From: Eubacteriales Family XIII. Incertae Sedis bacterium
GTDB taxonomy: Bacteria > Bacillota > Clostridia > Peptostreptococcales > Anaerovoracaceae
Length of the DNA stretch: 8,156 bases
Reading direction: 5' to 3'
Assembly: GCA_031289235.1 (NCBI GenBank)
Contig: JAITPU010000004.1
Span: 1-8,156, forward strand
Shown one piece after another: positions 1 to 5,697 of this stretch. Position 1 is the stretch's first letter. Each line of letters begins with the position of its first letter. The translations under genes and the position numbers were made by a program. Below the pieces are notes generated by a model, which was not told where the DNA came from, did no database searches, and saw nothing but the letters and a program-made list of their open reading frames with translations.

Positions 1-1
1 G

Positions 2-334
2 CGTCAGCAACAGCAGGCGAGAGAGGCTGCGGAGAAGCAGCAGCTTCAGCAGGAGCAGGCGAAGATAGAGCAGGCGCTGAAGGCGAAGCAGGCGGAGAAG
101 GAGGCTAAGAAGGAGGCTAAGAAGGAGGCTAAGAAGGAGGCTAAGAAGGAGGCTAAGAAGGAGGCTAAGCAGGCGGCTAAGAAGGAGCAGCATCAGGCTA
201 AGAAGGCGGAGAAGGTGTCTTTATCTTTGGATGGGTTAGGCAAGGATGCGGGTTCGAAGCAACAGAAGAAACCGACCATGTCAACATTATCTTCGGAGAC
301 GCCGAAGACGAAGACGGCAGGCAAGTCAACGTAA
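2..334 (+). CDS. Lys/Glu/Ala/Gln-rich protein, C-terminal part (5' end outside window)
   Basis: An open frame enters from the left edge and ends at TAA 332-334, giving 110 residues with no start inside the window. The first part is Gln-rich (RQQQQAREAAEKQQLQQEQA), then come five to six copies of the tetrapeptide EAKK encoded by a 12-bp tandem repeat, then a Ser/Thr/Lys-rich tail ending TKTAGKST. The spacing of Ala among charged residues predicts a long charged helix or coiled coil and a very basic C-terminus. No catalytic motif is visible, and I cannot name a family from this low-complexity fragment. Lys codons are almost all AAG and Glu all GAG, which supports this frame through the repeat. 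From about position 202 a different frame looks more protein-like and stays open to 469, so the true C-terminus is uncertain. A strong terminator follows at 424-457. Confidence 0.6.
   Translation, partial: RQQQQAREAAEKQQLQQEQAKIEQALKAKQAEKEAKKEAKKEAKKEAKKEAKKEAKQAAKKEQHQAKKAEKVSLSLDGLGKDAGSKQQKKPTMSTLSSETPKTKTAGKST
101..169 (+). repeat. 12-bp tandem repeat (GAGGCTAAGAAG)n
   Basis: Five perfect copies of GAGGCTAAGAAG run from 101 to 160, followed by a partial copy (161-169) that degenerates into CAGGCGGCTAAGAAG. Each unit encodes Glu-Ala-Lys-Lys, so copy-number change would keep the frame and only lengthen or shorten a charged helix. The copies are identical at the base level, which suggests recent slippage expansion. 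Confidence 0.95.
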
Positions 335-423
335 GGATCAATGTAGACGATGCGCCTGTCGTGCGCGGTTATGCGATTTGTTTCTGTCGCGTTCCGGTTC
401 TTCCGCAGGATAGAAAAATAGGC

Positions 424-457
424 AAAAGAAATACTCTCAGCAGAGAGTATTTCTTTT
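424..457. terminator. Bidirectional intrinsic terminator
   Basis: The arms 424-438 and 443-457 are perfect 15-bp reverse complements (AAAAGAAATACTCTC and its partner) around the loop AGCA. The stem base is A-rich on one side and T-rich on the other, so either strand yields a hairpin ending in a U-run. It lies between two convergent genes, ending the + strand Lys-rich gene and the - strand amr operon, whose last stop is 17 nt away. Confidence 0.9.
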
Positions 458-473
458 TGACTTCATATTAGAT

Positions 474-1313
474 TCACCTCCCGCAAACAAATTTCAAACG
501 CCGCCGGGCAATGTCCGCGAGACGATAAATCGTATCAGTCGGCGTTGGCGGCGCGTCCGTCAGCTTGTATCGCGGAAAGAACCGCGTTATGTGCAGCGGC
601 AGCTCCGGTGATACGCCCGCGAGCCACTCGGAGAGCGCGGACATTTCTTCTTCGCTGTCGTTCTGACCGGGTATTATCAACGCTGTGACCTCGACGTGCG
701 CTGATTCCGCCGCTCTTTTGACATTGCGCCTGACGGTTTCCAAGTCGCCGCCGTGACGGGCGTAGAACCCCGGAGAAAACGCTTTCACGTCAATGTTAAA
801 CGCGTCAACGAGCGGCAAAAGCTCCTCAAGAGGCTGTTTGCTGATTAGCCCGTTTGTGACGACGACGACTTTCAAGTTTTCGGATTTGAGCAGCTTCGCG
901 CAGTCGAGCAGGTACTCGAACCCGATTAACGGCTCATTGTATGTGAACGCGACTCCGAGGTTTCTATGGGTAGACAGTGCGAGTCCGAGCAGTTTTTCCG
1001 GCGTGTAATGCTCCGTTTTCGGCTTCGACTGGCTGATTAAGTGGTTCTGGCAGAACGAGCAGCGCATATTGCAGCCGTAACTGCCGACCGACAGAATCCT
1101 GCTTCCCGGATGAAAGCGGCGGAGCGGCTTTTTCTCAATCGGGTCGAAAGCAATACTTGACAATTGACCGTAGCTTTCAGCAAACAGCTTGCTGCCGATG
1201 TTGCGCCGAACTTTGCATACGCCGACAGAGCCGTCCTTGATTTGACAGCGGTGCGGACAAAGTTCGCAGCTGACAACGCCGCCGTCAGCGATATAATAGC
1301 GGGCCTCTCTCAT
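474..1313 (-). CDS. amrS: AmmeMemoRadiSam system radical SAM enzyme
   Basis: A 279-aa cytoplasmic radical SAM protein of the AmrS family, related to pyruvate-formate-lyase-activating enzymes. The [4Fe-4S]/SAM motif CxxxCxxC is visible as Cys81, Cys85 and Cys88 (GCNMRCSFCQN). A second N-terminal cysteine group, Cys16-Cys19-Cys23-Cys33, precedes it, as is usual in this family. The segment AFTYNEP lies in the TIM-barrel core. Length matches complete family members. The ATG at 1313-1311 overlaps the TGA of the upstream Memo-AMMECR1 gene by 4 nt, so the two are translationally coupled and probably act together. The family is defined by this three-part association (AMMECR1, Memo, radical SAM); to my knowledge its reaction and substrate are not firmly established, and I assign none. 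The gene ends 17 nt before a perfect terminator hairpin. Confidence 0.93.
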   Translation of the reverse strand: MREARYYIADGGVVSCELCPHRCQIKDGSVGVCKVRRNIGSKLFAESYGQLSSIAFDPIEKKPLRRFHPGSRILSVGSYGCNMRCSFCQNHLISQSKPKTEHYTPEKLLGLALSTHRNLGVAFTYNEPLIGFEYLLDCAKLLKSENLKVVVVTNGLISKQPLEELLPLVDAFNIDVKAFSPGFYARHGGDLETVRRNVKRAAESAHVEVTALIIPGQNDSEEEMSALSEWLAGVSPELPLHITRFFPRYKLTDAPPTPTDTIYRLADIARRRLKFVCGR

Positions 1314-2677
1314 TTGTGCCGAACCACCTCGAAACGCTCTATTGTGTACGGCTCGCTACCGCGTATGCCACCCTTTTGCAACGCGATTGAAATTTGCTGT
1401 TCCACCGTGTCCACCCCTTCAAGATTTGGAAGAAGCAAACCGCGTTTGCGGCCGTGCGTGACGATTACGCCGTAACGCTTGACGTCAAGCTGTGACTTGT
1501 CGGCAATCGGCTCCGGCTCGGCGAGAACGTCCACGCTGTACGTCAGTTCCTCCAGCTCATCGGGCGCAATCGGCTCAAAACGCGAGTCATGGCTTGCGGC
1601 GGACACTCCGTTTTGGATTATCTCCAGCGCGATACTATCACAGATCGGAGCAATTGTCCCGATGCACCCGCGCAGGTCGCCGTTCTTCTTGATTGACACG
1701 AACACCCCGGCGCGGCGTTCGGTAAGCCCCGGCGGCAGGTTGCCGGGCGGCGCAATCGTTTTGCCTGTCTTTACGAAATGCTCTACGTTTTGCCGCGCCA
1801 ACCTGACGAACTCGTCTTCAGCGTCGCGAAGCGCCGCAAGTTTTGCCTTTTTGTCCGCGATAATGTCGGGCAGCAGGCTCGCGCGTCTGCCCCCGCCGCG
1901 AACCGCAGCCGTCAGATAGCCCACGCCGTATGGCCCCTCATAGCTGTATACCTCACTCGTGATATCACAGCCGTCCATCGCGCCGGCGAGCATTATGATA
2001 CTCCGCAAACCGCACTCGGCGGCGGCTTCAGCCAGCGAGGGGTCAATCGTGAGCAGTTTGCGGAAGTCACCACGCTCCAAGCACTCTTTGACAAACTCGT
2101 CGTGAACGGGGCCGGCGGGATCAAATCCGTAGGGTCCGTCCGCTTTCAGCTTGTGAGACATATCTCCGCTCGCTATTATCGCCGCGCCGCGGCCAAGTCG
2201 CTCTATTGCTTTGCGGACGCACATTCCAAACCGATAGTGTGTTTCAAGCGAGAAACCGGACAGTCCGATTCGGACGACGCTTGGGGCTTTGAAAAAGTAC
2301 AGCGGAACCATTACGCCGTGGTCGAGCTTACTGTCGCGCTCGCCGAGCGACCCCGCCGCGATACCGTCCGCCTGCGCCAAATCGCCGATAAGAGCTGCGA
2401 GTTCGGCATCGTACTCCACGCTGATTTTTACCTGTTGCGCACGGAACTGCCCGAAGTCTCCGCTCGCGGATTTGCCCGGCGAGATATGAAAATAATCCGC
2501 GTACAATATGCTGTGAGGCGAAAAGATAACAAGAGTATCCGGCTTGAGCGCGGCAATCTCAGCCGCGACTTTCCCGTATGCCGCCCGCGTTATCGGAATT
2601 TCACGTTTCCCGCCGACCTCCGGCACGATCAGCGGCGGATGCGGCACTAAGTAAGCTTGTAAACTTTCGGATTTCAT
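1310..2677 (-). CDS. amrAB: Fused Memo (AmrB) - AMMECR1 (AmrA) protein
   Basis: A 455-aa fusion. Residues about 5-260 form a Memo-like domain related to LigB-type extradiol dioxygenases, with conserved elements PHPP (His13), SPHS (His55), LDHG (His120) and GDMSH (Asp172/His175), candidate metal ligands of the non-haem fold. A linker of about 25 residues leads to an AMMECR1 domain (about 286-452) with the signature LRGCIG at 335-340. The frame can be extended upstream to 2755, but that would run into tRNA-Phe. The ATG at 2677, giving MKSESLQAYLVPHPPL, starts just before the domain and has a GAGAGGG ribosome site upstream, so I chose it. It begins 45 nt after tRNA-Phe on the same strand with no terminator between, and overlaps amrS by 4 nt. 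Family context says the two domains and the radical SAM protein work as one system; the biochemical role is not known to me. Confidence 0.92.
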   Translation of the reverse strand: MKSESLQAYLVPHPPLIVPEVGGKREIPITRAAYGKVAAEIAALKPDTLVIFSPHSILYADYFHISPGKSASGDFGQFRAQQVKISVEYDAELAALIGDLAQADGIAAGSLGERDSKLDHGVMVPLYFFKAPSVVRIGLSGFSLETHYRFGMCVRKAIERLGRGAAIIASGDMSHKLKADGPYGFDPAGPVHDEFVKECLERGDFRKLLTIDPSLAEAAAECGLRSIIMLAGAMDGCDITSEVYSYEGPYGVGYLTAAVRGGGRRASLLPDIIADKKAKLAALRDAEDEFVRLARQNVEHFVKTGKTIAPPGNLPPGLTERRAGVFVSIKKNGDLRGCIGTIAPICDSIALEIIQNGVSAASHDSRFEPIAPDELEELTYSVDVLAEPEPIADKSQLDVKRYGVIVTHGRKRGLLLPNLEGVDTVEQQISIALQKGGIRGSEPYTIERFEVVRHK

Positions 2678-2722
2678 GCTATGGGTTTCCCTCTCTTTCG
2701 GCCGAATCAAAAGGGTTTTGAG

Positions 2723-2798
2723 TGGTGCCCAGACTCGGAATTGAACCAAGGACACGTAGATTTTCAGTCTACTGCTCTACCAACTGAGCTATCTGGGC
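2723..2798 (-). tRNA. tRNA-Phe (anticodon GAA), CCA encoded
   Basis: A 76-nt cloverleaf on the - strand. Acceptor arms GCCCAGA and TCTGGGC pair perfectly, followed by A73 and CCA. The D-arm carries AGCTCAGTTGGTAGAGC and the anticodon loop reads CTGAAAA. The T-arm is CTTGG-TTCAATT-CCGAG. It is the last tRNA of the 2723-3408 cluster and lies directly upstream of amrAB. Confidence 0.97.
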
Positions 2799-3002
2799 AA
2801 AATGGGGAATAACGCGGGAGCCATCAGGGACTTCGCGCCCGTCCCTCACGTCCGCTGTCCCGCGCCTCCTCCCGAAAGCCTGAACCTGTCCGTAAAAAGT
2901 TTCGATGAAACTTTTTTACGCGGCCGACCCTTTCAGGTTCAAATCCCCCCCGGCCTATCTCTTCCTCTTATTTTTATAACAGCTTGTGTGTTATGTTTTC
3001 CT
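2799..3002. other. Structured spacer between tRNA-Ile2 and tRNA-Phe
   Basis: These 204 nt contain no convincing gene. Seen directly: an outer 7-bp helix CGCGGGA (2813-2819) with TCCCGCG (2858-2864) enclosing AGGGAC/GTCCCT (2826-2831/2841-2846); an 8-bp helix TGAACCTG (2881-2888) with CAGGTTCA (2934-2941); and inside it a long hairpin at 2891-2920. The 14 bases GCCATCAGGGACTT at 2820-2833 repeat the T-arm and acceptor end of the neighbouring tRNA (3009-3022). A T-loop-like GGTTCAAATCC lies at 2936-2946 on the other strand. This is either a processed spacer RNA or decayed tRNA or insertion debris. Confidence 0.6.
2891..2920. terminator. Terminator-like hairpin inside the tRNA spacer
   Basis: CGTAAAAAGTTTC (2891-2903) pairs with GAAACTTTTTTACG (2907-2920) around the loop GAT, with one extra T. 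The stem has A- and T-runs, as in intrinsic terminators, but the T-run is inside the stem and is closed by ACG. It lies within the - strand transcript between tRNA-Ile2 and tRNA-Phe, so it could attenuate read-through into tRNA-Phe and the amr genes. Termination activity is inferred from the structure only. Confidence 0.5.
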
Positions 3003-3079
3003 TGGTGGGCCATCAGGGACTTGAACCCCGGACCTGCCGGTTATGAGCCGGACGCTCTGACCAACTGAGCTAATGGCCC
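3003..3079 (-). tRNA. tRNA with CAT anticodon, probably tRNA-Ile2 (lysidine type), CCA encoded
   Basis: A 77-nt cloverleaf: acceptor GGGCCAT pairs with ATGGCCC, then A73 and CCA. The anticodon loop is CTCATAA. A CAT anticodon could be elongator Met or Ile2. The acceptor base pairs C4-G69 and C5-G68, known determinants for tRNA-Ile lysidine synthetase, favour Ile2. The window also has a clear elongator tRNA-Met at 7443-7519. The fully paired position 1-72 argues against initiator tRNA. Confidence 0.9.
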
Positions 3080-3091
3080 CTGACTATATTT

Positions 3092-3168
3092 TGGTCGGGG
3101 TGACAGGATTTGAACCTGCGGCCTACTGGTCCCAAACCAGTTGCGCTGCCAAACTGCGCTACACCCCG
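3092..3168 (-). tRNA. tRNA-Pro (anticodon TGG), CCA encoded
   Basis: A 77-nt cloverleaf. Acceptor CGGGGTG pairs with CACCCCG, then A73 and CCA. The 5' part CGGGGTGTAGCGCAG is typical of bacterial tRNA-Pro, and the anticodon arm reads CTGGT-TTGGGA-CCAG. It is separated from the CAT tRNA by 12 nt, which indicates co-transcription. Confidence 0.97.
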
Positions 3169-3204
3169 TCAGGTTTCAACTCCTGTCTTACTTTAGATGG
3201 AATT

Positions 3205-3280
3205 TGGCAGGGGTAGTAGGATTTGAACCCACGGCGCATAGTTTTGGAGACTATCGCTCTACCAACTGAGCTATACCCCT
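3205..3280 (-). tRNA. tRNA-Trp (anticodon CCA), CCA end encoded
   Basis: A 76-nt cloverleaf. Acceptor AGGGGTA pairs with TACCCCT, then G73 and CCA. The anticodon arm is TAGTCTCCAAAACTA and the T-arm contains GGTTCAAATCC. G73 matches the tRNA-Trp identity base. It lies 36 nt from each neighbouring tRNA in the same transcript. Confidence 0.97.
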
Positions 3281-3316
3281 AAGGAAGATATGCGTTTCAC
3301 GAAAACTATGATCTCA

Positions 3317-3408
3317 TGGCGGAGAAGATGGGATTCGAACCCATGCACCGGTTACCCAGCCTAACGGTTTAGCAAACCGTCCTCTTAAGCCTGCTTGAGT
3401 ACTTCTCC
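3317..3408 (-). tRNA. tRNA-Ser (anticodon GCT), type II, CCA encoded
   Basis: A 92-nt tRNA with the long variable arm of the serine class (GGCTGGGTAACCGGT region). Acceptor GGAGAAG pairs with CTTCTCC, then G73 and CCA. The anticodon arm is ACGGTTTGCTAAACCGT. It is the first tRNA after the promoter at 3477-3505 and heads the Ser-Trp-Pro-Ile2-Phe series. Confidence 0.97.
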
Positions 3409-3476
3409 ACTGACACGGCGAGAGCCGCCTTCCGGTAAAATTCAGATTCGCGACAACGTCTCCGTCCAACGCATAT

Positions 3477-3505
3477 ATTTTAAACATATTGACGCGAGGC
3501 GTCAA
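3477..3505 (-). promoter_or_regulatory. Sigma-70-type promoter of the tRNA-Ser...amrS unit
   Basis: On the - strand a -35 box TTGACG (3505-3500) and a -10 box TAAAAT (3482-3477) are separated by exactly 17 nt. The start should lie near 3470, giving a leader of about 60 nt before tRNA-Ser. The -35 box forms one arm of a perfect inverted repeat, TTGACGC-GAG-GCGTCAA at 3489-3505. No other good promoter is seen before amrAB, so this one may serve the whole unit. Confidence 0.75.
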
Positions 3506-3540
3506 GCCATTCAGACAAATTCACGGATTTTTCTTCTCAA

Positions 3541-3553
3541 AACCGTTACGGTT
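3541..3553 (-). terminator. Weak hairpin downstream of the histidine kinase gene
   Basis: On the - strand AACCG-TAA-CGGTT is followed by TTGAGAAG, about 58 nt after the kinase stop. The stem is only 5 bp and the T-run is short, so termination is doubtful. No better terminator is visible between the kinase stop and the tRNA promoter at 3505. Confidence 0.3.
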
Positions 3554-3610
3554 CAAAGCTTTGCAAGTGAGCGGACAGCCGTCGGTAAAGCCGGATTCCG
3601 CACATTTTCG

Positions 3611-4999
3611 TCACGGCTTGGGCAAAGCAACGGTAAAGCAGCTTCCCTGCCCGTTGCTGCTTACTTCTACAGTTCCTCCGTGCGCCGTCACAATAGATTT
3701 TACGATGGCAAGCCCGATACCGGCGCCGCCTGTTTTTCGGTTGCGCGATTTATCTGTACGGTAAAAGCGTTCAAAGATAATCGGCAGCTCATTTTCGGGA
3801 ATGCCGATTCCGTCGTCTTGTACTTTTATGACTCCGCTTTTCCCCGAATCTGTTACCGTTATGCTTATATTCCCATTTTCAGGCGTGTATTTAACCGCGT
3901 TCGACAGCAGATTCGTTATCACCTGGCGTATTCTGTCCTTATCGGCCTCGACAATCAAAGCTCTCCCCGAAATCGAAAGCGACTGCTTTTTCTTCTTAAA
4001 CTCCATTTCCATAGCGTCGCAAACGGCGCGGACGATCTCCGGTAAATCAACAGAAGACTTATGGAGTTTCAGATTATCACTCTCTATTTCAGCCAGACGT
4101 CCCAAATCGGCTACCAGTTTGCCGAGTCGAACGATTTCTTCATGGCAGCTTTGCAGCCTTTCCGGCGTGACATCCCAAATTCTCTCGATCATCGCTTCCA
4201 GATGAGATCCGACAGCCGTGAGCGGCGTTCTCAGTTCATGCGCTACATCCGTGGTCAGCCGCTTTCTCAGGTTTTCCTGCTCCTCTAAGGCGCTTGCGAG
4301 GCTGTTTATCGCTGAAACAAGGTCTTTCAACTCTCTTATCTTTGTTTCGCTCTCAAATCGGATGTTGTAATTGCCCCGTGATATTTGTTTCGCTATTTCG
4401 GCGGTTTTGCTGATCGGCCGCGCGATCCGCCTCGCCAACAGCCAACCGACAGCTATGGAAAAAAGGAAGGCAAAAACGCTGATCACGACAAAAACGGCGT
4501 TCAAGGCGCTGATAAACTGAAAATCGCTTTCACTGAAAAAATAAGGACCGTAATAATTGATGGAGACAGCGCCTATTTTCTTTCTGCCCTGACTGATGTC
4601 ATAGGAATGCGCGACAAAACCTCCGGAATTTTTACTCTTTCCCATTCGCGCCGATATATCATCCATCACTTGCCCGCACAGCGACATATCGTGATTTTCC
4701 GCGTCCCATACGACGTCTCCCTCGCTGTTATAAACTTTCAGGATGTATCCGTCATACAGGGAATACATGCCTATCGTGTGCAGATAGTCTGCACTCCAAC
4801 TTCGCGTCAGACCGTTATATTGCCCGCTGAGATCGCTGACTATGTTTTCGCTCCGCGTCTTCTCCTGCTCTGTGATGTATTCCTCAAACTGCCGGTTAAT
4901 AAATAAATTGGCAAGCAGGCTGACGAGCGCGACGGTACCCAATACGACAAGCAGTATAGACAAGGAGATCTGTTCCCGCAAACTTCGCATGAATTTCAT
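3611..4999 (-). CDS. Membrane sensor histidine kinase (BaeS/VanS-like)
   Basis: A 462-aa membrane kinase that autophosphorylates on a histidine and passes the phosphate to the adjacent response regulator. Domains in order: transmembrane helix about 11-33; extracytoplasmic sensor about 34-163 (GYILKVYNSEGDVVWDA at its centre); second transmembrane helix about 164-188; HAMP about 189-241; dimerisation/phosphoacceptor segment with DVAHELRTPL, phosphoacceptor His254; ATPase domain with N-box TNLLSNAVKY (362-371), G1 box DDGIGI (395-400), F-box FERFYR (409-414) and G2 box GGAGIGLAI (424-432). All catalytic motifs are intact and the length is normal. The ATG overlaps the regulator's TGA by 4 nt (4996-4999), showing translational coupling. 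The sensor-domain type is common in Clostridia, but its ligand cannot be read from the sequence. Confidence 0.95.
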   Translation of the reverse strand: MKFMRSLREQISLSILLVVLGTVALVSLLANLFINRQFEEYITEQEKTRSENIVSDLSGQYNGLTRSWSADYLHTIGMYSLYDGYILKVYNSEGDVVWDAENHDMSLCGQVMDDISARMGKSKNSGGFVAHSYDISQGRKKIGAVSINYYGPYFFSESDFQFISALNAVFVVISVFAFLFSIAVGWLLARRIARPISKTAEIAKQISRGNYNIRFESETKIRELKDLVSAINSLASALEEQENLRKRLTTDVAHELRTPLTAVGSHLEAMIERIWDVTPERLQSCHEEIVRLGKLVADLGRLAEIESDNLKLHKSSVDLPEIVRAVCDAMEMEFKKKKQSLSISGRALIVEADKDRIRQVITNLLSNAVKYTPENGNISITVTDSGKSGVIKVQDDGIGIPENELPIIFERFYRTDKSRNRKTGGAGIGLAIVKSIVTAHGGTVEVSSNGQGSCFTVALPKP

Positions 5000-5697
5000 T
5001 CGCTTCCAAATTTATACCCAAGGCCATGGATCGTAACTATATACACAGGATTCTTTGGGTCATCCTCGATTTTTCGCCGTATATTTTTGATATGGCTGTC
5101 AACCGCCCTGTCATATCCTTCAAACTCACTGCCCAGCGCGATTTCAATAAGTTCCCCGCGAGTGAATACCTTTCCGGGATATTTGATAAGCGCCGCCAAT
5201 ATCTTTGATTCGCTTGGCGTCAACGTAACGGCGGTTTGTTTTTTCTTTATGATGTTTTTCTCGAAATCGACGGTCAAATCTCCACCCATATAGGAATTTC
5301 GCGCAGTCAAAGGCGCCAGATCATTTTCCGTTCGTCTGAGTACGGCTTCAATGCGCGCATAAAGTTCTTTCAGGCTGAACGGCTTGGTAATATAATCGTC
5401 CGCGCCAATGCCGAGTCCTTCCAGCAGGTCGTTTTCTTCCGCTTTTGCTGTAAGCATGATAACAGGTACTCTCGATTTTTTGCGAATGGCTTTGCAGACA
5501 TCTTCGCCGGATATGTCAGGCAGCATAAGATCTAAAACCACGAGCGCGATGTTATTGGAATCGAATATTTCCAAGGCTTTTCGTCCGTTTTCGGCAAGAA
5601 ACACATGAAAGCCCCTGCTCTCCAAAAGCGAGGAAAGCACCTCTAAGATTTTAGGCTCGTCATCCACCGCAAGTATGTTTTTATTCGTCAGCGCCAC
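4996..5697 (-). CDS. OmpR/PhoB-family response regulator
   Basis: A 233-aa cytoplasmic transcription regulator. The receiver domain (about 6-118) has the acidic pocket AVDDE (Asp12, Asp13), phosphoacceptor Asp56 in LVVLDLMLP, Thr83 in MLTAK and Lys105 in ITKPF. The C-terminal winged-helix DNA-binding domain spans about 140-231 (TPSESKILAAL ... TIHGLGYKFGSE). All key residues are present. The start is GTG at 5697-5695: the frame begins there as MALTNKNILAVDDE, and GAGGAG lies 5 nt upstream. A nearby ATG at 5699 is out of frame. The 5' end overlaps the small helix-turn-helix gene by 17 nt and the 3' end overlaps the kinase gene by 4 nt. It is presumably phosphorylated by that kinase; its targets are unknown. 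Confidence 0.95.
   Translation of the reverse strand: MALTNKNILAVDDEPKILEVLSSLLESRGFHVFLAENGRKALEIFDSNNIALVVLDLMLPDISGEDVCKAIRKKSRVPVIMLTAKAEENDLLEGLGIGADDYITKPFSLKELYARIEAVLRRTENDLAPLTARNSYMGGDLTVDFEKNIIKKKQTAVTLTPSESKILAALIKYPGKVFTRGELIEIALGSEFEGYDRAVDSHIKNIRRKIEDDPKNPVYIVTIHGLGYKFGSE

Noticed and set aside
101..169. CRISPR array
   Set aside because: The 12-bp units are contiguous with no spacers and are in coding frame; this is a tandem repeat.
1778..2650. 290-codon open frame on the + strand antisense to amrAB
   Set aside because: Its translation is rich in Arg, Ala and Ser with no recognisable domain, and the opposite strand encodes a clear Memo-AMMECR1 protein.
2678..2755. Upstream extension of the amrAB reading frame (26 extra residues)
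   Set aside because: It would overlap tRNA-Phe (2723-2798), and the extra residues resemble no Memo N-terminus; ATG 2677 fits the family start and has a ribosome site.
2936..2957. Possible + strand tRNA 3' half (GGTTCAAATCC plus a C-run)
   Set aside because: The T-stem does not pair properly and no matching acceptor or anticodon arm exists upstream; it is one arm of the TGAACCTG/CAGGTTCA helix.
2802..3068. 88-codon open frame on the + strand across the tRNA spacer
   Set aside because: It ends inside the antisense of the CAT tRNA and includes hairpins; the resemblance comes from translated tRNA sequence.
3395..4045. 216-codon open frame on the + strand
   Set aside because: It is antisense to the histidine kinase and starts at the edge of tRNA-Ser; no family features.
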